A DNA stretch of 64,000 nucleotides from contig JARVKI010000093.1 of NCBI GenBank assembly GCA_036674765.1, forward strand, positions 104,468 through 168,467, written 5' to 3'. The translations under genes and the position numbers were made by a program. The notes beneath the pieces are model-generated. The model had not been told where the DNA came from, did not search any database, and saw only the letters and a program-made list of their open reading frames with translations. Shown here piece by piece: positions 22,559 through 35,092 of the stretch. This DNA comes from Seiridium cupressi. Taxonomy: Eukaryota; Ascomycota; Sordariomycetes; Amphisphaeriales; Sporocadaceae. Every line of letters begins with the position of its first letter. Positions within the stretch are counted from its first letter, which is position 1.

Positions 22559-25500
22559 CTAGGCCCAGCGAGAGTTTCCGAGCCTGGTTTTATGTCCGAC
22601 ACCGCGGAGGTGAGGCGGTAATGGTCGAATTGCTTCCTCGGCGGCATCGGTGCGATTGTTCGAAGAATAGACCATCTCATCAGTCAAGACAACAGCTCCG
22701 GATGTTGTTGTTGAACGAGAATCAACCTCAGCTGGCGTTCTAGGAACTGTCGACTCTCCCATGATGTTTGAAGATGGTGATGGACTCAATGTAAAAGTAG
22801 ACTTTGGTGGGTCCGGTGTATGACTTGCCTGTCGGTGCTGCTCTGACGGAGGATGTGGTGATGCAGAGAGCAGTTCTCTTGCAGATGAGGGAGTCGGTGA
22901 GACCGAGTGTTGTGTTCTGGAGCGGCGGGTGTCCTCCCTTTCCCTTGCGAGTTTCATATAATCATTAGCCAGGATGACGGCTGGGTGAACGGGACGTGCA
23001 TAATCCCTCAAGCTAAAAAGCTGAGAAAGAGTGTATTTGATGCGCCTTCGAGTCTTCAGCTGTTTGAGGTTGGAGAATACCACTGCAGCGGTCATTATTC
23101 GATCCAAATTTCCTAGCTCTTTGAACGAAGTATGCCGCGCGAGGTGGATGAGTGTCACCTGCACTGCGACGTTGTCATATACTGATCCAGATCCGTAAGG
23201 TCCCGTCTGTTTTACCCAGTATAGAGTCTCATCAAAGGCCACGGATAACTCACGGTAATGATTCACGTTGAGTTGCGCGATGATGGCCTGAGACTTTCTT
23301 GTCAAGCCGACACCGATAGGTACCTCGGCCAGCTTCGCTGCGTTTATCACACTGTTTTCGTTTGCATCTGCTTGAGCTGCTTGTTGACTACCATGACTTT
23401 GGCTGCCGGCAGACATAAGTGCAGGCTCTGGGGATCTGTCAGGCTCTGACTTTATAACAACCTCCGTAGGTTCTTCCTTGACGATTGGCTCTGCCAGCTG
23501 TGGCGGAGAAGCTTCTACTGCGGGTTTGGTATCAGGTCGTTGCTCATATATTATACCCTCCAGGTCGGCAGCACTTGCAGTAGCTTGAAACGGCGGTGAT
23601 GGCGGGCTCATATCAATCAAAACCTCGGTTGGCCGCGCAGATGTAGCAAGGTCCGCTTCGAGTTGTGCCCTTCTCGCTTTAATATGGTTCCTCTCGCGAG
23701 CATCTTCGTCATTCCCTTTCAGAGTCTCAACTCCAGCCTGTCGAGTCTTGGGAGCCTCTTCTTTCCGACGTATTTGCTGTTGTGCTTTGACAGTATCTTG
23801 CTGATGGAGATCTTGGATCATGTCACCAAGTACATCATCTTCTGGATTGAGTCTCGGGGGAGATCGCCGACTCTCCTTTTGCGACTCAGATCCGGTCAGC
23901 TTACTTGTTGCGTGAACAGGTCGCTTCGGGGACTCCGGTCGCAAAATCTCAGCCGGTATCTTTTTATCAGCAGATATTGAGGACTGAATCTCGTTTTCTT
24001 GTAGGCTGCTTCCAAGAGGAATGAGGGTGGATATGTCAATTCCGTTTTCATTCGTGGGATTTTCCTGTTCCTCGGTATATGGGTATCGAGGAGCAGATGA
24101 TGCTTCGGACCGCTTCTTCAGCTTTTTATACACTTCGAGAAATTTCGCGCCTAGTGCCATGATGTTGACTCGTACTTGTGTTGTTCGCAGCACTTCATCG
24201 GGGCGATCTTGACGTCGCACAATGATTCGACTCATCTGATTGAACGGGGGAACAAAAGCACGCACGTCTTCCCGAATCACATAGCCATCCGACCATCGAA
24301 GTTCCCAGATGGCAACCTCTTTCCCAGGGTACTGGTAAATGAACATCCTTCCAGGAATGACATCGACGATACCAGTCTTCTTGTTCGTCCGCGCCGCCAT
24401 CACATCAGCGTCGTAGAAAAGCGTAAGCTGTGATGCGTCCATATCGGTAGGTTCCGGCTGGGATACTTGTAAGCCAGGAGCAAGCGCCGCTTGTGGTTCT
24501 GGCTGTGAAACTGAAGGGTTGTTTGGTACCGTAGAGGAACCTTGGACTTGACCAGTATTCTTGGGAGTTCTGGACACGGCTGTGGAAGAGCCACGAGCAT
24601 GCGGCAGCAGTGTTAACGTTGCAGTGCTCACCGCCCGGGATGCAGTGCGTTGGTGAGGCAGAAGAGGAGGGGCATTACTTGCCACTGGAGATAAAGGGCG
24701 TGTATGTGGCGGCATCTTTGACTTGGTCTCTAATGGAGACGTAGGTGACTTGACTGCAGGAGAAGGAGACCTAAGGTGAGGTGGCACTGACGAGATAGTC
24801 CCCACTGGAGCGATAGTATAATGAGTAGGCGGTTTTGAATCACTTTCTGCAACCTGCAAACCTCCACGTCTGTCATTTTCGGACGGGTTTGGGCTCAAAT
24901 GAGCTGGTTTTGTCCGCAAATGAGGTAGGATCGCCGTTGATGGGCTCTGAGAGGAATGCGTTGAAAAATGTTCGGGGTTTTCTCCTGCAGTGTGGTTTAC
25001 TCCATTGGCTTTCTGCTCGAGCGGCGGCTGGGGGCCATGAGGCGCAAACGATCTCCTCGGCCCGTTGGTGACAGCACCCCTCGTCTCCGTGGAAGCCTTT
25101 ACATCGAGGGAGGGCTCTGGTAAAGCAGCGGTTGCCGTTGATGTTTTTCGACCTGAGCTGACAGCAGGCTTAAAAGAGTTCCACTTCTTGACGGGGTCAT
25201 GGCCTTGAAGCGCACCCATTGGGGTAACGATTGCTGAGCTCTCGTCAACAGTAGACGACTCGGGGTCTCGATTGTGGCCCTTAATTGGCTTGAGCTTGTT
25301 CGGGTTCCTGTCTTATGGTCAGCATGCAGTCTTACAGATGTCGGATGTAGTAGCATTCTCACATCGGGTCGTATCTTGAATCCCCTGTAGCCCCATTGCT
25401 CTCCTTCATCTCTTTCCACGAGGGTGCCTGGTTGAAATCGAAGCCGATATTATGTGCTGGGTAGCCCCCGTGTCTTCCCGTGCGTCCGCTGCCTTCTCTC

Positions 25501-25867
25501 TGAGCTTTGTTGAGCGCATGAAGACGGCCGTCGGCAATGGTGTCGAGGCCATCAACACCACGAGAATCGTCATCACGGAAAGCACCCGAAGAGACAGCAA
25601 CTGATGAAAATTAGCAAGGCGTGCGACGCGTGAATTCTTCTTTGATCACTTACTATTCCAGCCCTTGGCAGCTTCATTCTTCAGAGTTCGAGGAGCTTGT
25701 GGTTGCTGCTCTGGCGGCTTTGCAGGTCCATGTATACTCTGCATTGGAAACCGCAGCCTGCGTCCATCGCGACCGTCATCCTTGGCGAGCTCCTCCATTC
25801 GGTCGCGGCCAAGATCATTCATCATTGCCTCGACAATGCGGTCTGGATCGGGTCCTCTGCCGGCCAT
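22559..25867 (-). CDS. Large, mostly disordered conserved-looking protein of unknown function
   Basis: I do not recognise this protein. Three exons, 25654-25867, 25363-25600 and 22559-25307 (donors GTAAGT and GTGAGA; acceptors CATCAG and GACAG), keep one frame through 1066 residues. The ATG at 25867 gives MAGRGPDPDRIVEAMMNDLG. The N-terminal about 330 residues and the middle are Ser/Pro/Thr-rich and likely disordered. Two regions look folded. The first, about 100 residues (genomic about 24110-24440), starts at LTLFYDADVMAARTNKKTG and has alternating hydrophobic strands (MFIYQYPGKEVAIWELRW). The second, about 130 residues near the C-terminus (genomic about 22960-23340), runs from LTRKSQAIIAQLNVNHYREL to ILANDYMKLARE and is mainly helical. 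Six short PHLR-like motifs recur. Codon-level continuity across two introns argues that the gene is real. No membrane segment or signal peptide is visible. Confidence 0.82.
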
Positions 25868-26822
25868 TTTGCCCAAGCTAAGTGATGATCCGTTGATGTC
25901 AATGTCGATGGAGAAACAGCTGTAGAGTTATTTCTGAAGTGGGCAAAGTTGTTATTTTTCTTTTCCCTTGCCCAGTGTCGGGATGAGCTGATACGCGTAG
26001 GTTGTCTCTATGATGAACGGAAAGTGAGGTCAATTGTGACAGAGCGCCCAGATCCGTCAGCTGACGTCTGGGATAGTGTGATGAATAGAGAGAAACTCAA
26101 CGAGCTTCAAAATGAATCCAGAGTCGAGATAGAATTATCTTTGTGGCTTTCGTCACAACTATCACGCGTGGAATTGTGAATGATGACGTGGCGTCAAATC
26201 CGCGTTGGAAACGGCTGTTTTTGTGCAGTACTGCTTCAAGAGACGTGGTGCAGAACAACCCAAGTTCGTTTACAGTCGTATTCTCTTCGAGTTCTGGTGG
26301 CTGATGATGAGGCACAAAATGTGATGTTGACGTTTTGGGGAGGCAGATGGAGCTCAGAGCTCAGGCAGGGCCAAAAAGAATTGTAGGGGGATGTTGAAGA
26401 TTTTTGGTGATCCGTCCCTAGGTAGGCATTGGGCTTGTTTTTTAAGAGCCTGGAGTATCGTGGACTGTCAATGGAGTAACCAACTGGGTGACTTCGGTTG
26501 CTGCTTCCCTTCAAGGGAATATTGTGGACATCCAGGTGCCAGACATGAACAACTAGTCATTATCCTCCGTTTGTAGGAAGGAGCTACTAGGTCTTGACTG
26601 GGATGTGCATATACAAATAATGCTTGTTCTTTATATTTATCCTTTCAATCTTGTTTCATGTCTTCAGTCTTCCACGGGATTCCGTTGTTTAATCTGCTTG
26701 GTATGCTTGAGGCAGGCATACAGTTTAGTGGACACATTGACCATGCCCTCAGCCAACTTCTAGCTAGTCTTTTAAAGACTCTTTTTTTCCTTTTTTTTTT
26801 TTTCTTTCGTTTTGGTTTGGGT

Positions 26823-26886
<64 letters not shown>

Positions 26887-26896
26887 NNNNNNNNNN
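26823..26896. repeat. Poly-G homopolymer plus 10-N gap
   Basis: 64 consecutive Gs (26823-26886) run into ten Ns (26887-26896). A run this long next to a gap is most simply an assembly or base-calling artefact, not a biological repeat. All poly-Gly and poly-Pro frames across it are spurious. Confidence 0.9.
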
Positions 26897-26930
26897 CTCC
26901 ACCAACTTATTAGTTTATTTATAAAACTTT

Positions 26931-27000
26931 TTTTTCTTTTTTTTTTTTTTTTTCTTTCTTTTTTTTGTGCCCCCCCCCCCCCCCCCCCCTTTTTTTTTTC
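26931..27000. repeat. Poly-T / C20 / poly-T tract
   Basis: T-rich tracts interrupted by single Cs, then 20 Cs (26970-26989), then more Ts. It lies directly downstream of the N gap and is probably part of the same low-quality join. Confidence 0.75.
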
Positions 27001-27901
27001 TTTGGTTAATCCACTGCTGCTCATTGAGTCTGACCTTATCGACATTTATATTACGACTCAAAGTATGCTCAATATGTCTTACAATTACACTCGTAATCAT
27101 CTCTTGTCAGGCTCTTATTCAAGTACCCGTATTTCTGCATACATCACCCCGAAGAAAACTTGTTTGCCTCTGGCTCTGGTGTTAAGGTGTATAGTGAGCC
27201 TCCACCTGTGCTTGGCCCGAAGGACGTTCCTGTAGGGGATCCCTGTCTCATGCAGCCAACCCCCTCGTCATAGTAATTAGCATTGCCTGATCACTGCTGA
27301 ATAGGACACACTAGAAGAATGTCGAGTTGCGCACGGGAGTACCTTTACACGATGTAGAGATGTTCAAAGGGAAGATTCTGTCTGGCTGCATAACTGTTGT
27401 TAACAAGGCTCTCTTCAATGCAGGAGAGTATAATCCAGGATCTATACTCTGGACAGCATTTGATAGAACGGGCAATACTAGCCTTGCATTTTCCTTAACA
27501 TGACGTGGAAGTTCTCAATCGACATCTATTGGTGGGCACTCTTGCAGGAATGCTCTTCGAGCACTGTGGTTGTTCATAAAGAGATAACTGTCGCTGCGTG
27601 ATATGAAGTCTGTCGCCGATACATTTTCTTATCTGCCTGAGACGCAGAATAGTAGTCACCATGCCACTGGCGTGTAGGAAAAGACCAACTGGCTCAACTC
27701 GGCTTGGCACCGCATGTTCTCGTCGCCTGTTCTACTTCTCCGCTTCTTTCGATCCCTGTTGCTGTGCAATTAACTCGCCAGCACTTTCTGTGTAGATGCT
27801 TTCTCAATTCAAGCGATTTTACTTCTCTCCATTCAAGGTATCCCTTTAGATATCTGAAGAAACTACCTTGATTTGAAGGATCTGCACTACAGCACGCAAC
27901 A

Positions 27902-30531
27902 ATGCTCAGCTCAACCTATCGTCGATATAAATCGGGCCACAGATATTTTGTGACCTGGCTTCTCCAAGAAGCCAGAAAGCAGGGTATTGCTGTTGGCTCT
28001 GATATGAAGCGACCTGATGGTATGTACAGGCTTGGCTCACTCCTTACCCCGTAGGACTATCTCGTTGTGAAATCAATGCGTCCTGGCCAGGCACTCCCAA
28101 AACCCCGTTTTTGAACTCCGGGGACATATCTTTACGTGATATTGCTAACTATGGTTTCATACCAGGTGAGCTATTCCTACGCTGCTACTTGGAAATCGTG
28201 GAGAAACTCAAGCAAGACCCGGACTGGAGGGTTGGTCGAGATCAGATCGTTATCCTAGCCAACGTCATTGGTTTGCGAGCTGAACAGAGACGATGGAACT
28301 CTGACAAAGACCAAAATGACGGACATCAGTATCCTATTGTGGTCCTACGTCGAGTCCAAAGTACACTTGAGGAAAGATGTGATCCACCATACCAGCAGCA
28401 AGATTTCCGAAGTACGCCGCTGAACAATGAAAAGCTATCTGAGATCTCAAACATTTTCGAACACCTCAAACTATCAAGCACACCATCCAGATGTAGTTCA
28501 TCCGCCGAGAAGGTCTCAAATACCATGTCGTCTGTACCTTTAGAGAAAGACACCGAGAACGACCTACTCAAACCGGAGTCAGCTGAGGAAGAGATCGAGT
28601 CTGAGAAAACCCTCGCTTGGTCATGCTTCTTCAACGACTTTGATGAGATTCGCAAGGCTATCCGTGCAATATGGAAACGTTACGTGGACCGAGATATCAC
28701 ACTAATCCACGCTTCGCTCCTGACCAACCTCGCGTTCGACCAAATCAGGCAGTTTTGCCAGAGGCAGCTCGCGCTCGCACCCACTACAACCGGTTTAGAA
28801 GAGGCAGATGTCTGTACTTGGGTATATCACAATCTGGATGGCCCACATCCATCTGACATAGAGAGTCACAATTTGGCGTTGGCAGAATGGTGTTGCGCCG
28901 ACATTGTCTCGGCCTTGTCGGTATGGAAGGCCCTGCGTCCGGAAAATCCGGACCTGCGGCACACACGCAACTTTGGCCGGATTCGACCTGAAAACGAGCG
29001 GTCACTAGGAAATCACATCCGTGTGAGTGTGGCTAATGTAATTGGCGCATTGCATGGTTTTGCCAAGTTTGATAAGCAAAACGGCGGAATACTTCCCCCT
29101 CCAGATATTCTCACTCGATTCAACCTCCAGTCCAGCATCCTCGATGATTTTCCGCTTTGGACAATTCTAGGTATAAGAGTGTCGCTGGATATCCAGAACC
29201 AGCTTCGAGGACACTCCAACCTCCCTCTTCAAGACCTTCAAGCCTCAGTTCAGATCTTCCAAGCAAGGTACGCAGAGCACCTGCAAGGGATTGGCGATCA
29301 TCCGATGGACTCCACGACACATTCCCCAGACCTTCAAGCTCGAATGGACGGGAGTCTTTGTTTCACTAAAAGACTATACCAAATCTTTGAACCTTTTGTT
29401 GATGAATTTGTCCTCAAAGACGCCAAACTTCCCTTACTACTGCCGATGCCCGAGCGCATGGTCCAATTGACATCTCATAAGATGTTAGAGAGTCTCCCAA
29501 CTCTCTGCGGCATGCTTGCCTACAGAATCCACTACCACTTGGCTCTTTCAAGCATAAGTCTAGATAATGCATACGAAGTCTTGGTTCCTGTTTTACATCT
29601 TTACAATGGGCTTGCCCTGGAGAACGCGATGCCAAAATGGGAAGACATGGATTTCATCTTGGCACATCAGGGGATCAAACGTTTCTACAAAATCAGCGAT
29701 CCACCCCGTCAGGTCCGAGACGTCCTCCAGCGCTTCAGCATAGCATATGGTAACAGCATTCTGAACATCATCAAAACCGCAAGTCCGCGCCAAGTTTCCC
29801 AGAACCTCGGCCTCGAGGATATCAAGAATCGTCACGTACGCATGCATCTTGCTCACGATATATTAGGCAACCTTAAGCCTCCCTTCGATGTCAACATGAA
29901 GACTTTGCAAGAAATGGGCGACTACCTTCTACGCCGAAGAGGAAAGTCGGCTCCAGTTTTGGACATCCAGACAAAGGTCAAGTCTGTAGACAGCATCGAT
30001 ATTACAGACGTCCTTCACATCTTCGACCAAGTCCTGGAAGAGGATGAACTTCATTTTCATTTCGACTTTGCCGCATTGACGTTCCGTTGCGTTGATCTCT
30101 TCACGAACATCAGAATGTCATATCGGGTCAAAGAAGAACAAAAGAAGGAACGCGCAACATATGCTGTCCCTTCCCACGGTCAACCTCTTGATTGCGCTGA
30201 GCCCCTTGACAGAGTGCTGATCCCCCCGAATCGCTTTGGGTCTTTCTTGAACACTACTCGACGAATCTTCGCCAGTGATCCTAGGACCCCTGACGAGTCC
30301 CGTTACTGGTCGATTCCTGGCCAAGTAAGAAGACAGTATCGGGAGGACCTCAGAACCATGGGCGTTACGCTGAAGGAAGTATCCAAAGCTGTGTCTCCCC
30401 TGCTCGAAAAAGAGGGATCTATAGAGTTGCGCAAGGCTCGATCAGTGGTTCAGCAGCTCTTAGGACAGGGCGATGATGATAACGACGACGACGAGGAGGA
30501 AGGGGAGGAGGAGGAGGGTGGCACTGAGTGA
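27902..30531 (+). CDS. DUF6604-domain protein of unknown function
   Basis: Two exons, 27902-28019 and 28055-30531, joined by a 35-bp intron (donor GTATGT, acceptor CGTAG), giving 864 residues. The first exon supplies the start MLSSTYRRYKSGHRYFVTWL. A YK....V..WL pattern opens the fungal DUF6604 domain, and the continuation LRDIANYGFIPGELFLRCYLEIVEKLK fits that domain's hydrophobic helix. No catalytic motif is seen in the remaining about 750 residues, which look helical and soluble. The C-terminus ends in a strongly acidic Asp/Glu tail of about 20 residues. There is no signal peptide or membrane segment. DUF6604 proteins are common, variable Pezizomycotina proteins without known function. The gene looks intact. 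The unusually short intron is a weak point: both sides fit the family, but the boundary should be confirmed. Confidence 0.83.
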
Positions 30532-32361
30532 TGGGTATGATGAGATTGATTAGATGATCTGCATCTGTAGCACTGCTGAACTCTCATTGGCTTATGTACC
30601 CCAATCCTTGATATGTAGGTACTTACATTTATGCTGCGATGCAAATATTCAGACGTCGGCAACCATATCGCGTACACCCTCTGTAGCGTTTGAGAAATTG
30701 TTGAGATAGCCAGTGGTCTTTAAGTGGTCTATTCGGAAGAATACTGCGAAGCTCGATTAGCGAGCAAAGCGACTGGCCCATGAGAATCTTTGGTGGAGCA
30801 AGAAGGATCCATCAAGAAATGGAGGTAAGCATTGGCCCTGACGAGAAGAATTCAAGTGTTTGCATAAGTGTCTTCAGTAAAGATGAGGCGCACTCTGTTT
30901 GAGGTCGGATGAAACATTGCATTATAGTTGCCAATTCGAGGGCATGTCAGACCTCACAAGCGGGTTTTATACACCAAAGTATAGTGGAGTGTGCAGCTTT
31001 GAGAAGCGACTAACTAGTGCTAGGTCAGGAAATTCCGGCATTGGTAATGTAGAGATTAGGGGCTAGTAGAGATGCTATTCATAGAACTGTCATTTCAATA
31101 GTTGTGGAGGGCTGATCTGGTTGCTCGAGCGCCATACGAACCAGGTACGTACTTTAAAGGCTAGCACGGGCATAGGATATCGGTGATAGGATATGAAGAA
31201 AAAGTCAGCGGCCGTGCTTCTGGGGATGGCGTCGATCTGGATAACGCTCTGATGTCCAGGGAGATGAACGCCAATCCACTAACTATGTTTTCAACCAAGC
31301 TAATCTGTCAAGGCAGTATGGGGCAGTTGTCAAAAGTGGTACCACAAGTTGAAGTGCAAGTATATGCGTACGTCGCCAATTGCTCCTGCATTTCCATCAG
31401 GTACCAGTCTGAGTCTCCATTTCTAGCTGCCACTTTATGAAGAAAGCATTCGGCTTTCGGCAGTGGACTCAGCCGTCGCCTACATCGTAGGGAACTAGCA
31501 TAAGAACCCATAGGACGCGACCAGGCGGGAAGTTCCAGCAAAGGCTGGCTCAAATAAGGGGCTGCAGCGGAGTCGTTCCCACTGATAACGCCAACACAAC
31601 CAAGATTCTCGGGTTTTTGGCAAAGCATCTCGCCTCCTCCACAAAATCCGTCCATGGCATTGTCTGCCGCCCTAGTGCGGCCGTACTAAAATCATCAGCC
31701 TGAGCGTACGTGGAATCCGGGATCCTGACAGCCGGGTATGAGACGCTAAGCCAAAAGCTGAGATAATAAGACAGGGATCGATCAGGTGTTGACAAGGTAC
31801 CCGGAAAGTGCTGACGGCTCTTTTCATACGAGCGGGACTGTTACTGGAAACAATTATAGGCGAGAGTGCATTTCAGATGTGCCGTATTATATGTAGCATC
31901 GCTCCGGACTCTCATCACGGCAGATCTCACATGCAAGATATCACCTTTGTGATAAAGCTACGCGAGCAATGCATCCAGAATCACGTTTTTCGACCAGGTT
32001 CTCGATGCAGGGAACAATGCAGATCAGCACCTAGATGTGGAGATGGCTCGACAGTCCCCTGCTGAACAGCTGGGGACGGAGGCGAGCTGGACCATGTGGT
32101 GGTGTAGTGGCTCCTAATCGGCTGTTAAATGCTTCAGCGCCATAAGTTGACTCTATCTCGTATGCTGTTCGAGTCTTCGTGCTCTCTTGTCTTGGCTGCC
32201 AAGTCTTTGAAATCCGTTTTACAGCCATTTCCTTCGCTCTATTCCAGTCGACCAGAACTCCTCAGATCACGGACCGCCTTACACTTTGGGCGACTGACTG
32301 TAATGCCACGGCCGCGCTGGGTGCCGGACCGGCCCTGATCTCGAGTGGAGGACGAAAGACT
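30532..32361. other. Gene-free interval
   Basis: 3' flank of the DUF6604 gene and promoter of the rhodopsin-domain gene. Frames up to 115 codons (31308-31655, minus) show no domain. Confidence 0.5.
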
Positions 32362-33853
32362 ATGGGCACAATGAAGCGCCAAGACTCAACGCCCGACTTG
32401 GCCACGCTGGAGGGGGGCAACCGTTCGAGCATAAACGCAGCGGTATCATGCTCGATTATAATGACCGTGTTCGCGACGGTGCTCGTCTACTTGCGCGTAT
32501 ACGTAAGGCGAACGCGAGGTCACATAGCTATGGACGATTGGCTTATCATCGCATGCTTGGTATGCCACCCCTTTGGACGATTTGAGTGGTGACATTTGTG
32601 GCTAACACCAAGCTAGCCATTTATGTATGCTATGACGACGACGGCATTGCTGGGTGAGTAGCCAGTTGCTCGTAGTCCATGAAAATAGGATGGTTGCTTA
32701 CACAAAGAAGCTGTCTATCGAGGAGGTCTAGGGCATCCCCTCCAGCAATTAAGCGCCCTCGACTCTAATATACTCTCGGTGTCTCTAAAGGTGAGCCTTT
32801 GTTTGGTCCAGCATCTCATGCCGGATGCCCCTAGCTTACTTCGATAGTGCTTATTCGGCATGGAGATTATCTACTCGAGCCTCATTTCCCTCATCAAGTT
32901 GTCGGTTCTCGCAATGTACCGAAAGATCTTCCCGACACCCTTAGTCAACAAAGGCACCTATGTTCTTGGCGTCACAGTTCTGGCTTGGTGGGTGGCCGTC
33001 ATCTTAGTGACGCTCCTCCAGTGCCGTCCTCTCTACGGCCTGTGGGATCTCGCTGCCATGGAGACTGCTCAATGCATGGACCAATTGGAGCTATTCCTGG
33101 GCAACGCCATACCGAATATAATTATCGACGCCTTCATCTTGGGGCTCCCTCTCTACGAGGTGGCAAGACTGCAGATGACCAGATTGAAGAAAATAGGGGT
33201 CCTCATAATATTTTTGCTCGGTGGCGTGTACGTCTATCGCAGACACACCCCAATTTCAAGATTGTTCTAATAGGATTGTAGCACAATCGTGATAAGCGGT
33301 GTCCGGCTACGCAGCGGTCTACACCTTTTGGGCCCCGATGAGACAGACTATACTCGTTTGTTACACCTAGGGACGTTCTAGAATATTATGAATGCTAATG
33401 AAATTAGTTCTTGTCGGACCTCTTTGGGCTTGGACAGTCGTGGAGCCAGCAATGGGAATAATATGCGCTTGTCTACCAACCGTGGGCGGGCCCCTAGTTG
33501 GAACAATTGTGAAGCTGGTGACGACCCCAAAACCGACCCAACGTAACGAGTCTTCGGGTCTCAAAGGCTGCTTCAAAAACATCCCGATCAACGGTAGTGG
33601 TAGTTCCCGGGCTATCAAACGACCAGGACTTTCGAAAGTCAAAGGCGTTGACGGCACAGGATCCTTTGAGAGACTGAACGACGAGTCTGCAGTTCCCTCG
33701 CCGACCGACCTATGGCCTAAGGGTTATCGTGGAGAGAGGATCTATACTGTCAGCGGAAGGCGGACACCAAGTGAGCAGAGCGATGATATACCGTTGACTA
33801 GCATCACTGTGAAGCAGGAGATGAGTTGGTCCGAAAGCAAGGCGGCTACATGA
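32362..33853 (+). CDS. Pth11-like integral membrane protein, fungal rhodopsin domain
   Basis: Seven-helix membrane protein of the fungal rhodopsin-domain (Pth11/SAT4-like) family, a putative surface receptor. Six exons: 32362-32559, 32617-32653, 32723-32790, 32848-33227, 33282-33355 and 33408-33853, giving 400 residues. ATG 32362 gives MGTMKRQDSTPDL, and a more upstream open stretch lacks an ATG. Family marks: RSSINAAVSCSIIM as TM1; RRTRGHIAMDDWLIIACL; GLGHPLQQLSALD (the conserved GLGxH loop); EIIYSSLISLIKLSVLAMYRKIFP; a CRPLYGLWD loop; CMDQ...AIPNIIIDAFILGLPLYEV; and TVVEPAMGIICACLPT as the last helix. The tail is cytosolic, about 110 residues, Ser/Thr-rich. The exon 3 acceptor (ATCGAG) was chosen because it restores GGLGHP. 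An alternative ..CTAG acceptor six bases on would delete two residues. There is no N-terminal CFEM domain. Confidence 0.87.
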
Positions 33854-35092
33854 CCCAACATAACATAATTAGATAATGGCATGGATCAAAGTCACTAAAT
33901 AATGAATCACTATATTTGACCAACACCTAGGGCAAGACTTGGATTTCCTTCAGTGTGACTTACATATTGTCTGTCTCATTCTTCAAGACCTGTACCACCT
34001 GGGAGGCAATGACGGGAAAAGTTGAACGGTATGAAGTCGGGAGTTTTACACAGCAGATTCAGCTTGTATACAATGTCCACCACAGAGGCAACGCTCCAGA
34101 TGCTGCCAAGATTGGTAGTATAGCGATGAACGTCGATCCCGCTAATCCAAGGAAATTAACCTGCGCTATCCCTGAGGCGCGTTCTGGATGTCATCGTTTA
34201 TCCATGGGTATCTATGTACTTGCCACAGGGGCTCACAATAATCAAATAAACGGATGACAATGCGTTACACGCCGATAACCTAAGTCTCAGTGCTAATTTA
34301 CAGGTGTACATCTGCCCCATATTTGTCAGACTCTCGAACTGATAAGCAGTCACTCTGTTTCCATTATTTCTGGACCATGCCAAATACTTTTGGTGCCGGC
34401 TTGTCCCTAAAATTGAACGGGATAAAAGTAATCTGGCACTTAAAAGCCGAATAATCTACAAAACGTCCTTTGGGGGATATTTGCTTGGCGATCTAGTACA
34501 TTTCATGCAGTATGGGGCCTACTCCGAAATGGTATTGTTCGTTTATGACTTCACGATGGGTGGAAGAATGTTCAATGCATGCTCTGCAGCCTTTGCTTCA
34601 ATTGCTCCTTGAATACGGTCGGGTTTTGAATTCCTTTATCTTTTCTCCCTCCCAAATCGAAGAGAACTCTTGGTATCGGTGTAGTGGAGGAATTTTACAC
34701 CATCAAGTTCAGTGGCCCTCTCGTAATGCTGTAGACTGGTCTACCAACATGAACTGACATAGCATACAGTCCTGTGCAGTGGTATTCGAGCAGCATCCGG
34801 AGTTGTTTCTGCTGGGCATCTTTATGCAATTCGGTGTTGCTAGCAGGTGATATCATCTTGAATTTTCTTATTTCACCATTTGGTGGGCGTCGCACAACTC
34901 GATAATGATGAACCAAAATAAGGAGCCATAAGAGAACGATATATTGACATAATGGATGACCCAATGACTTTGGGTATTTGGTGTAAATTATAATACTATA
35001 TACAATATTAAACAGCTTGATGAAAGTTTATATGCAATGCTTCATTCCGCCGATATAGACATGATTTTTCGTCTCCCACCAAGTGCGCAAAC
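33854..35092. other. Intergenic region
   Basis: Convergent interval between the rhodopsin-domain gene and the small secreted-protein gene. Short frames only; nothing recognisable. Confidence 0.5.

Larger units (their letters stand above)
25868..27901. other. Gene-free interval containing an assembly gap
   Basis: Promoter side of the large minus-strand gene, then unannotatable sequence. It includes a poly-G run, a run of ten Ns and poly-T/poly-C tracts (26.78-27.0 kb), so real sequence may be missing. A 63-codon open stretch near 27315-27500 (+) has no motif that I recognise. Confidence 0.6.

Noticed and set aside
26645..27100. Frames with poly-Gly, poly-Pro and Lys runs
   Set aside because: They translate the poly-G/poly-C artefact and Ns.
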